DNA of 64,000 nt, from assembly GCA_003260075.1 (NCBI GenBank), contig QLIY01000079.1:46242-110241 (forward strand), given 5' to 3'. The DNA comes from Phallusia mammillata. Its lineage: Eukaryota > Chordata > Ascidiacea > Phlebobranchia > Ascidiidae. The notes beneath the pieces were generated by a model. That model searched no databases. It saw only the letters and a program-made list of their open reading frames with translations, and had not been told where the DNA came from. Below, one piece after another: positions 49,181 to 61,092 of the stretch (its first letter is position 1; each line of letters opens with the position of its first letter). A program made the translations under genes and the position numbers.

Positions 49181-51781
49181 AAAGCTTTTGTTTTTTAAAC
49201 ATCTTTAACTTTTAGCACAAGTGATTTCAAATGTTGATATTTGAAATTTATAAAATTGAAATCAGATTTTTTCTGTGGGTTTTTCACAGTGACATATTTG
49301 TATAATGGTGCTTGCGTCAATATTTGTATTTGTCAATAAAATATTATTTTTTTATTTACCGCATTCTGCGGGGTGATATCTTAACTTGAAATACCTTGGA
49401 GGTCCACGATGTGCTTTTAAGGGTTTTTACATCAAATTCAAATTATAAAACTCGATCATTTCTTGTCCGCAGGTTTGCAATATTTTTACCCCAATCTCTT
49501 TTCGTCTTGACCAGATACATTAGATTCATTTTATTCATTGTACCAGGGTTCATAACTGTTTTATTCGTTTCCATGACCGAAAATAGAAAAACAGGCACTA
49601 GGTGAAAGAACTAAGCTATTGAAAGAACTCGTTGTCTACAAAACACTAAATTAGAAAAAAAACGGTTTAAATTCTTGCAAAGAGGCTGCATGCAAATTGC
49701 AGAATATCCTCTCACTTTCGGAGAATTTGTCACAATCGTGGCAAACTTATTCCCAAAATTATTGACACTGGGTGTCGATAAAGAGTCCACAAAACGATCA
49801 GCGAAAATTGAGCCCACAAGCACGAGGGCAAAAAAACGCAAAGTTTATTCGGGGAAATTTTAGATTCTTCAAATGATCCAGTTCGTTTTAAAATACTTTA
49901 ATTTCTAAATACCGACATTTATCCACCACAAATTAAACGAAACTCTACTTTTAATTTCTACATTTTTGTTGTTTTTGCACTTTCACCAAAAGTTTTAGAA
50001 GCAATTTATCATTTCAAACACCCATTTGGGGGACGGGCAGAAACGTTTTAGTGACAACAGAGTAAAACAAGTCGTCAACTTCCTTAAACTAAAACAAAAA
50101 ATACATTTTTATCAATTCATCATAGCGACAAAAACACGGTAGCTGCACCCTGCAGGTAATTAATCGAAATATATTTTGTTGTTTTACTGAATAAAATCCC
50201 CCGTTTGGTTTCCTTTCTGAACTGGCCCTGATTTTCACCTAAAAACGCTCGTTACAAACAATTAGAGTTGATTAGACGATGCCCATCGATTTTTCATGGC
50301 ATTCACGATTGTCATCATGATATCACGTCAAGCGTTATCATATGACAGCTTATGTCACAGTCGTCACATGATATCTCACGGTGGAACCGACAGCCTGCCA
50401 TCAATGATAAATCTTGTGAATACTCTGGTGAATTTATTGTTGAAAACCCGTCAGTAATAAGATATGCACATAGTATATGTGGGTGCCCTAATTAAACTTT
50501 TATGTTTGAAATTATGCATAATATCGACTGGCACCTACAAGTTGTGAGGTTTCTGGTTCTAATCTCACCTTAGGCGAGGATTTTTCATGATATGTTTCTT
50601 GGTTGGTATTGTCTAAATAAAAGTTACGAAAATTTCCAAATATCAAAATATTAGTTAAAAAGTTTGCAATAAAATTTATTTAATATGTAGAAGTTTGTGG
50701 GCAATTGGAATCCCAAAATAAAACGACTAGATCTAAACTATGTAATAACGTATAGTTCAGTCATTTAATGTAACAATGTAATCTTTGTTTTTTGTTTGGT
50801 TCCCTATTTAAATTTCCCATTTCCTAAATCAAGCAAAAATACTTTTCGCCAATATTTTTAACTCCTGTTCGTAATTTGCCATCATACCGCGAAACAAAAC
50901 CCTCAAATCAGTTGCCAAAGTTGTAATGCAGAGCGACATGGGCAGATTAGACGCTCGAACGCAACTTGTATCAACTTACACCAGTTGTTGTCGCAATGCA
51001 TTAAGCTCTGAACCAGCGAATCTACAATCTTAATACACAGGAGAGCAAAACGTCAATCAAATAAAGTTATCTCTCCACTTCGGATTAGGTAGGGGCAAAT
51101 CCGCAACGGGGAGGCGTTTGAAAACTCCCCAGGTATTGGCAACAGAGTGGGAGCCTGTGTTCAATGTGTCAACAGTGGGCAATTAGCGATGATCAGAGGC
51201 CTTGCTCCGACCCCCAGCGGGAGTTTGAACCAGGTACAATTTAAAGTGTGAAATGTGGCTCGTCTGCTGCCAAACCACGAGGGAGTTTGGCAATTTTCGC
51301 GTCTGCCGTTTTTAGCGAAACTTTGCTTGCCAATCTGCGTTCTGTTCCTAATTCGTGTGCGAAAATTTGATCACTAATTTTGCATCATGTATTGTCACGA
51401 TGTTTCAGTGAAGAGACACATACGTTAATTCATTTTTCAAACACAATAAGATTGAAATCCTTCAAAATCCTGTCAACATGAAAGGTAATGGCAAAATTGG
51501 TTGTCAACAAAGCCCTGATGATTATTTTTAAGTGGTCCTTGCATTTGGACGGTATTTGGAAGAAAATTCGTAGAAAACGTCTTTCACCAGAACTACATAA
51601 GCAAGTTGTGGGTTGTATATATTTTTAAAAGTGACAGCACCTGTATATAGTGAAGTTCAAACCGTTTGTAATAAACATTATGGTCCCGGATAAAATGGTC
51701 TGGGAAATACAGCAGTTGAACTTGCAGCGAATTAAGAAGAGGAGGCCAGGTAGGCGAAAAGTGCATTACAACAATCTAGAG

Positions 51782-52308
51782 CAGGGGTGTGCAACCCGCG
51801 GCCCGCGGGCCACAATCCGGCCCGCTAAGCCGTTTAGTGTGGCCCTCAACAACACTCTGATTCAGAGCAAGTAAAATGCACATTTTAGCAAAAAAAAACG
51901 GCTAGCTTTTTAGTAAATCTTCTTAGTTGCTATACGTAACAAGAATAAGCTAAACCAGCACATGGAACTTAATTCATTCAGACTTACGGTATTCTATGCG
52001 CACTAGGTGCTTGTTGCGTTTCTATACCGAATGTGACGTAATATACCTCTTTGTCTAGTTAACAATGACTTTGTTGTGAAAGGCGACGAAACTTACTTGC
52101 ACCTAACATTTTAAAGTTGATTTTAAAAGCAAAATAAAACAAAACGCAGCGGTCTGGAAATAATATCTACATGATATTATAATGCAAGCCGTACCAACAG
52201 TAGGGTAAAAAAGGTGTAAATACGGTACATGAAAAAAATTGTGTGGCCCTCGCTTGATGTCCGAAATTGGTTATATGGCCCACCGACGAAAAAGGTTGCA
52301 CACCCCTG
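51782..52308. mobile_element. Non-autonomous hAT element (CAGGGGTGTGCAACC ends)
   Basis: It starts CAGGGGTGTGCAACCCGCGG and ends GGTTGCACACCCCTG, flanked by an exact 8-bp duplication ATCTAGAG (51774-51781 and 52309-52316). 527 bases with no transposase frame. Confidence 0.93.
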
Positions 52309-53420
52309 ATCTAGAGTCTCGTAATTGTTGTGTAACCCGAAGTTGCTGACAGATACGGAGAATTCTACGGATGTTCCAAGGCTGATCCTGCGCAAAGCTC
52401 TCTTGTACAGTTTACCATGGAAATTTTGTTACAACGCTTTTAAAAAATAGAACGCAACGGTAGAAGGTTAAAGTTTTCCTTGTACTGTATGAATGATTTG
52501 TTTCGTGATTTTCCACAAATGGCGCAACTAAATATGGACAGAGACAGTCACTAACCGTATTAGGCAATATCTGCCACTAATGCACACTTGTTAGTGGGCG
52601 TACTAACGAAATGGGTTAAAAAATAAGTTGACAAATATTGAGTTGAAAGCACGGCCAGATTTTTTTAGGTAGGGATCGGATTCGGAATAGAGTTGGAACC
52701 GGCTTGATTCGGGCCTGACGTCACATTCTGCCACAATAGGGCTGTAATTACACTTTGGTCTACTTCTAGTCAAAGGTAAGTTTGGGAAAGTAGGGTTCGG
52801 GTTCGAGTTTGGGCCTTTCGGTTTTTCCGTACAACTGTGATCTAAGTAAAAAAATGATTACCAAGACAGACCGTATAATGTTTAAAATGTTGCAAATATA
52901 TGTCCAGATCAAAAATGTTGTGTTAAGAAGCTTAAATGTGCAACAAATTTAAAACTTCGCCCTTTATTTTACTTCACCTGTTAATGCACAGTCATGATAA
53001 CCCAGGTCAGAACCTGCACCGCTGATGCGGGATGTAAACAAATTAATAAAGTTTCTGCAGTGCACTGTTGCAAACTACAACCTGTGAACGGATGCAGAGA
53101 CGAGTTCCTCTTATGTTCCCGCAAATCGAGGCCTCAGTTCCTGTGTACGGGTGAAAATAAACAGTAGTGATTCGATGTTACAGTTGCTGGAAGTGTGCTT
53201 ACCATAATATGTCGGTTGTGTAAAAAAAATTTAATTGTTTTTATTCGGCTAAACAGGAATACTGTTTGTATTGTAAGTAGTGGATGTTCGTTTTTCAGTG
53301 TGGTTCTATTGAGTTTTTTTTTTTCAGTTTGACGATAAGTTTTTAGCTTCGATTGTATTTTTTTTGTGTTTTGCGACAATCAGGCGGCAGTCCGAGAAAT
53401 GAAAATTGCCCTTTGTCGTT

Positions 53421-53510
53421 CACGGGGTTCGAACCCAGGACACTCCCCGGGGACGAAACCCGATCAGGTTTGTATGTGGGTCAGGCGCGCCAGGCCATTC
53501 GGCCAAGTTC
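53421..53510 (-). mobile_element. tRNA-derived SINE, cleanest copy
   Basis: On the minus strand the A-box TGGCCGAATGG (53505-53495) is followed by the B box GGTTCGAACCC (about 53436-53426), with the D-arm-like GGCCGAATGG of Ser/Leu tRNAs. Other copies are at 9681-9835 and 26130-26175. I do not call it a functional tRNA because no acceptor stem pairing is seen. Confidence 0.6.
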
Positions 53511-54234
53511 TAGCTTCGATTGTATTCAAGCGTTTTTTCAGAAATAGTTTCATTTGGGTATTTCTGTTGCAGAGAAGACATTATCACATGAAATTTCAAG
53601 AATTTTTTTTGTTCGACCGAACAGGGATAAGATACCAATGAAAGAAGAACTTGTTTTTGTTTTTAGATAAAAATGAATATTTTGTTTTTTAGTAACAGTT
53701 CGTTTTGAGTGTGATGTTTTAGCTGCAGTTGAATTCGAGCGCATTTTCAAAAATAGTTGTAACTTAGTTTTGTTGTAAAGGAGACATTTTTATTAGTTGC
53801 AAAGTAAAGCCAAGACAGTAATTGCCAATCTTTGCGCAACAGTGTATTTTCGTTTTCGAAGAGTGCATTGGCTACCATGTTTTAGGGCTTGATGGGGAAA
53901 AACCTCTTATACACGATGACCTCAAACCTCTAAGTTCATGTGTCACCAAAATAAGCCTCATCTATAGTAGTAAAGTTACAAATTTTAGCTCTTTGAACAA
54001 CTTTTGCAATTTGAGTATATAAGCTAGTTAAAATGTCACAAGCCTAAATACTTGAGGTGATTTCTTGTTTTAAAAAAAATACGTTGATTGTTAACTATTG
54101 TACATTTTTTTGAAATGGATACGAAATTTGTGCCAGCGAAATTCTGATTGTCCAAAAACTTTGGTATAACTTATATACTATAACGCAAGTTGGTGGTAAT
54201 TTGTAGGGATTATAATCTCACCGTTTGAAGCAAT

Positions 54235-54361
54235 GCTTGGCTACCCGGCATAAAAAGGGGGGCACAAGTTTTCAAATAATTACTTTTCCACCCCCCCCCC
54301 CGCTTGGCTACCCGGCATAAAAAGGGGGGCACAAGTTTTCAAATAATTAAGTTACTTTTCC
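54235..54361. repeat. Direct duplication around a C11 run
   Basis: Copy A (54235-54290) and copy B (54302-54361) are identical apart from a small insertion (AAGT) in copy B. A second join of the same type follows at 54460-54469. Confidence 0.82.
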
Positions 54362-55225
54362 ATTTAAAAACGGACTTCATTTTGGCCTGATTTCACACAC
54401 GGCCAAATTTGTATCAAAATCTCAGGTTGGAAAGTCGAACTTTTGAGCCTAACTTAGGTCCCCCCCCCCATTGCTCATCCAGCAGTTTTATTGTAAACAA
54501 TCGACGTTTCGACGTTTTGAGCCTAACTTAGGCTTTTTTAATTTAAAATTTTTGTTGTACGACCGAGTACGAATTTGGGGGGCACTAACTTACCTGTGTA
54601 TAGTAATGTTGAAAATTGCGAACGTTCTATTCGCGCCAATTATCCCTGAGCCGGTGAGATAATACAAAAAAAAGACAATTTCCCAAAATAAATCAGTCTG
54701 TCAAAAAACTCCGGTGCATCAAAACAATAGGGGAAAACCGTTGTTACGTAACAGCAACGCCTAATAAAGTTTGATGCTTGAAAACTTTCTGCTGATGAAG
54801 GCAGCTTTTCTGCTAACATTCGGGGATGGACGTTTTGTGCGTTGCGCGAGGGAAAAAGGCGATTGGGAGGTGGTATCGGTTTTATATTGCCACTCTCTGT
54901 ATAGTGTACCACAGTAAGGGTGTGGATCTGAAGCTATTAGGCGGGGTGTTTAAATCACACTTTGGACAAGAGAGACTTTTACAAGTTAAAATGTACAACA
55001 GGATATAAGTGTTAAACAGTTGAGCTAAGGAAAAAAATAAGAAAAAGTTGTAGAAATGAAACATGCTTAGAATAGAACATTAAGTTTTGTCTCCGAAACT
55101 TTTCGCCTCTCGTTAAAATGCTGTTTTAAAGGTTTCGCAAATTTTTACAAAAAAATTAAAAGTGCTTGCTAAAAGTTCGATAGTTGGTAGAGTCAATAGG
55201 TTGAAACGCAATTCACTGTCTACAG

Positions 55226-55433
55226 CCGTAGTTCTCAAACTGTGCGTCGCGACGCACTGGTGCGTCGTTTCAATTTTTCAAGGGCGTCGCAAAATAGTTC
55301 TGTTTCGTGACTTTTTATTGTTGTATCATTAAACACAACTTTAATAATAAGTTTCCTTGTTAACTTTTATTTACTGGTGCGTCGCAAGTCCAGAAAACTT
55401 TTCCGTCGCAAGAAAAAAGTTTGAAAACCACTG
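55226..55433. mobile_element. hAT-type MITE (TAGTTCTCAAACTG ends)
   Basis: It starts CCGTAGTTCTCAAACTG and ends AGTTTGAAAACCACTG, flanked by an exact 8-bp duplication GTCTACAG (55218-55225 and 55434-55441). The interior is rich in GTCGC repeats. Confidence 0.88.
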
Positions 55434-56506
55434 GTCTACAGTACACAGTTAGTAAGATACTTAAAAAGCTAACTGTCTGTAGGAGGAGCGCGTTCTTATT
55501 ATTGAACGGCAATAAGGTTGCGATAAATGACGAGTGTTATGATTGACATTTTGGAAACGACAAGTTGGTAGACGAGAGGAAATGGTAATAAGGAACACAG
55601 AGTGTTGAATGTTGGTGTCTTTGTAGCGAAGGAAATTCAGAACCTTGTCGAAAACAACTTTTGGCCGTCGAGAAATTGAATTAAACGAGCTTCATAGAAT
55701 TATTTAATAATTCAACACGTTCATTGATTTTCATGAACGCGTAACTTGTTTTTGATGAAAGTTAAACGCAAGGACGGCATGTTAGCGAAAAAAGTGATTC
55801 TATTTGAATAAGTTACTGATGATGCCGTTATGGCGAAGTATATTTATCTCAAAATCTTAAGGAGTTATGACAAAAAGTTAAAGTTTAGCTTAAATTTAAA
55901 CCTACGGATACGGACATATGGTTCATCATAGTTTTCATCTATTAAACAATGATTTGGGTAATTAGATTTAAGTACGAGTTTTTCCCAACTGAAATTGGAT
56001 GTTTTTGTTTATTTCTTTTATATGACAGTGATGTAATGGTACAAATTCGCCAAAAAAGACAGTGTGGTCAGGCATTTGTGTGTGAGTTTGGCGCAGATAT
56101 AAAGGTCAAGTTGGGAAGCAATTGTTTCATGATTCCCCAACTCCAAACTCAATCCAACCTATATATTGGAACTATAGCAGCAATTGACCTTTGTTGTGCC
56201 ATTATAAAACCACATTTGTATCCATTTTCGGGCTCCATAAGTATTTCTTTAATTACCCGGCATTTTATCTTTTTGTAATAATATGGGAACACACCAAACA
56301 AGGTTTATAAATATATTTAGAAGTTTTTTGATAATGTCGGCATTTGGTTCTTAGCCAACCATAAAGCGTTTGAACAAAGCATGTGTATTTGCAATAAATC
56401 TTACTACTGATTGAGAAAGTAAGATTTAATTAAATGGAAGGTTATTTAAAAATATAATTGCCAAATAGGCTGTATATAGTGAATCCCCCCCCCCCCCCCC
56501 TTCGTA

Positions 56507-56548
56507 AACCGCAAGTGGCCCTTTGGCCAAAAAGGTTGGACACCCCTG
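56507..56548. mobile_element. Remnant right end of a hAT-type element
   Basis: AAAGGTTGGACACCCCTG resembles the right end of the element at 51782-52308. The left part is missing and a C16 run (56485-56500) stands just before it. Confidence 0.5.
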
Positions 56549-57193
56549 TTTTAATCAATCTGTGACACGTTTTGATTTTGTAGTTCCTTAATTAGGGGTA
56601 GTAAACACATTAACACAAACGAAAAAATTGTACCATTAAGTTATCAAAAACTTTTTAAACAAATAACAAAGTATAATAATGCGAAGATTTTAAGGCCCCA
56701 CATAACTGGTTTGTAGGTGTAACAATTTTCGTGCAGTGCGAAACCCGCTCTAGTCTATGCAACAACAACGCCTTGTTGTATACAGGAAGTACACAAGCAT
56801 GATATCAGCGTTACATTAAGGCCGACGTCGTCACAATGCCATTTGTCATCGAACAAACCCTAACTTAAGAATCGTCTTCGTTACGTCACTACAAAACAAA
56901 ACTGCCGTGTTTGGTTATTTACTGTAAACAAGGCGGTCCAAACAAATATTTTTTCTATGAGCGAAATAATAGCGCGTTGTTTTAATTTTTAAAGTGTGAA
57001 TAAGGTTTTATGAGACTATAGTAATATTTTGTAATATTTCCAGCAACATGCAAACGAAATTGAGACACATATGTGTGCACTTTTTAATTCGTTTTGGAAA
57101 ATTAGTTTCTCTTTTTATTCTTTTTTCATTTATTACAACATCATTTTGTCTTTAAAACCTTAGCTGAAAATCGATCACTCTATTAGATCTTTC

Positions 57194-57318
57194 GAATGTG
57201 TGTTTGACGATTTCTTTTAAGCACTAAACTACACAATTTGATTCTTATGTGCCCCCCCCCCGAATGTGTGTTTGACGATTTCTTTTAAGCACTAAACTAC
57301 ACAATTTGAATATTATGT
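57194..57318. repeat. Direct duplication around a C10 run
   Basis: Copies 57194-57250 and 57262-57318 flank C10 (57252-57261). They differ at one or two positions. Confidence 0.82.
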
Positions 57319-57552
57319 CGTTGCGCTTAGTTTTATGTCACCTGTCACGTCAGAAACCTTTTGTTCGACATTTCCCCTAAAGTTGTCGTCGATTACAGAA
57401 CTGAAACATTTAAAATAATTGATGGAAATCCCATCAGGTGTTCGTATTCACACTTAGATGACTTTTTCTAAAAGATAGAAATGTCATTGTAATGTCGGCT
57501 GTTTTCCAAATTACAAGGTTGCTATTTTTTCCAAAAGGTTGTAATATGTCTA

Positions 57553-58059
57553 TGACGTAATACACTGCATTGACGTTGTAGAATTACCAATTATGACGTC
57601 ATAAATGGTAGAACAAACGCATGCAATGTTCAAACATTTGTCGCATGCTAATTGGAGCAGTAGTTGCCCCCCCCCCGGTAGAACAAACGCATGCAATGTT
57701 CAAACATTTGTCGCATGCTAATTGAAGCAGTAGTTCTTGCGTGTGACAAGGATGTCGATGAATACAAATCCGGCTCTGGCATTTCGACTTGTCACTGCAT
57801 TCTAGCACATTCAGCAGTTCAAATTAGGTCCATCGAGCGTTTATTGACAGCCTTTTGTGACCCCCAGACGATTAAACAACTTGAAAAGTAACAAACTAAC
57901 AATACACGTGCAACAACTGCTCGATTTAGTTACGTGTACAAGCAATGAGTCACTCTGTTCTACTATATCTTTAAGGGCTTCGCTGTTACTGTACCCTCCA
58001 TGTATGAGTGTACCATACTCTGACGTCGTGTGACACCACAATGGAGATGTGTTACGTCA
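57553..58059. promoter_or_regulatory. CRE-type site cluster upstream of the 7TM gene
   Basis: TGACGTAA (57553-57560), TGACGTTG (57571-57578), the full palindrome TGACGTCA (57594-57601), TGACGTCG (58021-58028) and TTACGTCA (58052-58059) lie within 510 bases, 300-800 bases before the start codon at 58353. CREB/ATF binding is inferred from motif only. Confidence 0.35.
57607..57736. repeat. Direct duplication around a C10 run
   Basis: Copies 57607-57666 and 57677-57736 are identical over about 60 bases apart from a G/A difference near the end; C10 is at 57667-57676. Confidence 0.85.
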
Positions 58060-58346
58060 TTATGCGTGCCTTTTTCGAAGGTGATTTCTTATAGTATGGC
58101 TGTGTGTGCAAGGGTGTCAGTTCGAGAGTTACTTAGACGGTGCGAGGATCAAAAAGTAAAATATTTACTTCGGTAATTAGACTTTTAGCCAGTATCCGCG
58201 CGTTTATTCCTCAAAAGCAGTTTTTTTAATTCATAAACTTGTTCGCTATTGGGTGAAAGAACTGAATATAACATTCTTTGTTGAACGTTTCAGAAGTTTA
58301 AATAGTATTGAAAAACGAAACCATTTGCTGTGTAACGAATAAAGCT

Positions 58347-58360
58347 GTCACCATGGCAAC
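58347..58360. promoter_or_regulatory. Exact X-box consensus spanning the 7TM start codon
   Basis: GTCACCATGGCAAC fits GTNRCC-N2-RGYAAC at every position. It also contains the Kozak context and start codon (58353-58355). Whether RFX factors bind here or the match follows from Kozak plus Met-Ala-Thr cannot be told from sequence. Confidence 0.35.
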
Positions 58361-60606
58361 CGTACCGATCCCGTCTTCAGTCGTCAGCACGCAAACGGTG
58401 GTTCCCCCTGCGGCGCCGTACAACGAACTATACTGGATCTTCTCGGAAATTGTCATCTGCTTTGTGACGGTATTCTCCATCTACCTGCTTGTGTGTCTGG
58501 CCCGCTATGCCACGATCACACACTGCAAGCCAGGTAGAGAACTGAGCGGCAAAAAGGGCAAGGTATTATACCGCATGTGTCTGGTCAGCGTTGTCATGGC
58601 AGTATGTCGCTTCGTCGTAGATCAAGCGGTTGCAGTCACTGGCTGGCAACGGGACCAGAGTTGTGTGATTTCTGTGGCTGTCAGCACGGTTTTCTATTCG
58701 CTCAGTCTCTACCCGGTGTACATATTCCTCTGGCTCCGTCAAAGTATCTTTTACGCGAACCCGGTTTTGTCACACGTGCTCAACCCGGTTGTGACGTTTA
58801 TCAGCTGGGCGACGCTCTTCGTGATGCTATCCGGAGGAGCAGTGCTCACTGTGATCTACGTGATCCCTGAAGTAACCGGATGGGAGTACAGAGCATCTCC
58901 TTCCGGATGCAGGGACATCGCAACAGCATCGGGATTCGATCTCATGCCGACTTTGGTGGTCGTCTTTGTCGTTTCCTTCCAGCTCAGCCTCCTCGCGCTC
59001 TTCATCTATCCTCTTTTGACGAAGAAGACGCAGCGTTATCGCTCAGCGGATGAGAGCGGAGCAGCCTCTCCTACTGAGATGAACGATGTTGCATCCGAAA
59101 ACGACCAGGTCTTCCGTGATGGGGAGCAGAATGGAGGACAATCCAAGATGACAAACGGGAAAAAGTTTAATTATGAACCATCCAAGTCAAAGAAGAGGTT
59201 TTTCAAAGCTCCCTGCGTTTTCTACAAGAACAAGGATGTTGGGATCAGCACGATCCGAGTGGAGAATGATAAGAAGAAGAAGAGCAGATTCGGGAGCGTG
59301 GCGGAGGGAATCAGGAGAAAAAGTTCGAGCAGTTCATCCTCGGATGCAAGGAAAAACAAAAGGTAACATAATGTTCTCTACTAGTACATTTTTAAGGCAC
59401 GAACTTGCTTGAGATGAGTCGAAAGCCCGGAATGACTTCGGGACGTTGTGAGTAAAACTGTGAGTAAAATACGACTTTGGGAACGTTAGTGGGACTAGCC
59501 AAGAGGGCCCTATAGTAGCTGAGAGGGTGCGGTTCGACAATTAAAACCAAATATCCAAAACTTTTTCTTATAGCGAGCTTTCAATTTTGAAAACTATAAA
59601 CACATAAGCCAATGTATATCACCCAAATGTTTTGTCATTTTTACCTGCTAAAAGTATTTTTTACAAATTGTCTTTGCCTTTGTAACAGGAGCAAGACGCA
59701 GCAAGGTCGCAGAGTGATCAGATTCATCCGCAAGGCATTTATCCTCACACTGATCTGTGTATTGTCCGATATCGTCTTTACAGTCGTACAGATGATGATC
59801 CTTGTCCCCGAACTCGTCTACTTGGCGATCTTCGACGTGAACCTTCTCATAAATATCATATGCATCATCATGTCGTTTCGTGATTGGCCGAATATGATCA
59901 TGCCAATATGCGCAATGTAAGTAGCGGCCAAGTTCATGCCAAACATTTAAACAGTTTTTTAAGCTAACATTTGCAGATCTAATCAGGCAAATGTGGTGAA
60001 GATAATATTATATTATCGCCCTTAAAGTTATTTACTTTAAGTTTGCGGTATCAGTCGTTGAAAAATGTTTTAAACTTTTAAGCAAAGTAATTAATCCACA
60101 TCACATTTGGTGTGAAATGGCTTGCTGAGGTGAGATTTAAACTCGCAACCTCCCACAGTTTGTAGTTATCTTTTTACCATCTTAGTTGCACAATGTGTGT
60201 TTGCATAAAGGTTGCACCTACAGTAGTGTGCCAGAACGTAGTTTAATCTAACCCTTGTGGTTTTCCCTTTAAGGGCAATTAAATAAAGTGGTTGGAAGAA
60301 GAAAATGTAATTATTGGTTGCACCAGAAACTTTAGAAAATTACTTACGATTTCGATGTAAGCATTTATTTGACAAAACAATATCTTCCATAGTAAACTGG
60401 CAAAGAGAAAAGCGTCGCACTTCGCATCAGTGTCCGGAAATGGTGGCCGAGCCAGCAACACCACAAGACTGATTCTAACCATGGCTCAGTCAAGAAGAGA
60501 AACCCAACAACAAAATCGTACACAAGCCAACCTCTCATCCAGCAGTCCTGCAGAAGATGAGAGCAGTGGCGCGGGCAAGCAGCAGTTCGCTGAGGTTCAA
60601 ACATAA
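58353..60606 (+). CDS. Atypical seven-transmembrane receptor-like protein
   Basis: Three exons give 483 residues: 58353-59362, 59689-59916, 60393-60606. The start ATG has a strong context (CACCATGG). Exon 2 reads into a stop (ATG TAA) if unspliced, but GTAAGT there and an acceptor at 60391-60392 restore a frame with a long receptor-like tail. Hydrophobic segments lie at about 27-50, 72-95, 104-128, 145-171, 196-222, 353-375 and 379-399. Cys104 at the start of TM3 and Cys186 before TM5 could form the class A disulfide. The DRY motif is replaced by LRQ and NPxxY is absent. Intracellular loop 3 is about 130 residues, basic and Ser-rich (a run of Ser at about 324-330); the tail is Ser/Gln-rich. 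Exon GC content is clearly above the surroundings. The family and ligand are not recognised; a divergent GPCR is the best guess. Confidence 0.82.
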
Positions 60607-60921
60607 TGTCATGAGGAAATGCACGGGAATGATAAAGCCAAAAGAGGTTGCCCTCTGTCCACCTAAGCAGCCCAAGTGTGAAAATGTTGTTTTGTGTGCT
60701 GGCCATATTATAATGTGCCTTACACGCGTCCGGCACTCTATGAATTAAGCCATTAAGGACATTTGCCAAGCTGCTTTCAGTCTGTTTAAAATAAAGTTTA
60801 TTCCTACTGTTGTTTGTTTTACGTTTGGTTTGTAACTCTGTTAAACTGTTAATGTGACCAAGAAAATGTACTCTTAAAGTGCTGTTGTTTATTAGTAAAA
60901 GACTTTTAACCACCTCACACA

Positions 60922-61092
60922 CAGTGGTGGGAATCAATTTTTTTGTCAGCCGATTCTGTTACAAAGCTAACCGGTTCGCTGATCTCATAATCCTTTGACA
61001 GTAACCAGTAATGCTAACCGGTTCGCTGATCTCATCAAATTTAGTGAGACGGTTCTATAGAACTGGTGCGAACCGGCTGAATCCCACCACTG
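60922..61092. mobile_element. hAT-type MITE (CAGTGGTGGGA ends), exact target duplication
   Basis: 171 bases bounded by CAGTGGTGGGAATCA and TGAATCCCACCACTG, flanked by CTCACACA on both sides (60914-60921 and 61093-61100). It is an inverted-orientation copy of the 43662 family and has an internal duplication of CTAACCGGTTCGCTGATCTC. Confidence 0.92.

Larger units (their letters stand above)
49181..58352. other. Gene-poor, repeat-rich intergenic region
   Basis: No gene can be assigned. Two frames deserve note: 49612-49863, an 84-codon frame without recognisable domain, and 52994-53167, a 57-codon Cys-rich frame after an acceptor-like site. The open frame at 55949-56278 has no family character. 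The region holds hAT elements (51782-52308, 55226-55433, a remnant at 56507-56548), a tRNA-derived SINE (53421-53510), C-run duplications at 54235-54361, 54437-54533, 57194-57318 and 57607-57736, and a C16 run at 56485-56500. CRE-type sites cluster at 57553-58059. Confidence 0.55.

Noticed and set aside
53421-53510. Functional tRNA gene
   Set aside because: A and B boxes are present but I see no paired acceptor stem or convincing anticodon arm, and the block is repeated elsewhere as fragments.
59917-59920. 7TM protein ending at the stop after exon 2
   Set aside because: The stop overlaps a strong donor GTAAGT, and splicing to 60393 gives a 71-codon receptor-like tail in the correct phase.
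60365-60937. 190-codon open frame on the minus strand
   Set aside because: The plus strand there carries exon 3 of the 7TM gene in correct phase with a good acceptor; the antisense frame is a shadow and has no domain character.
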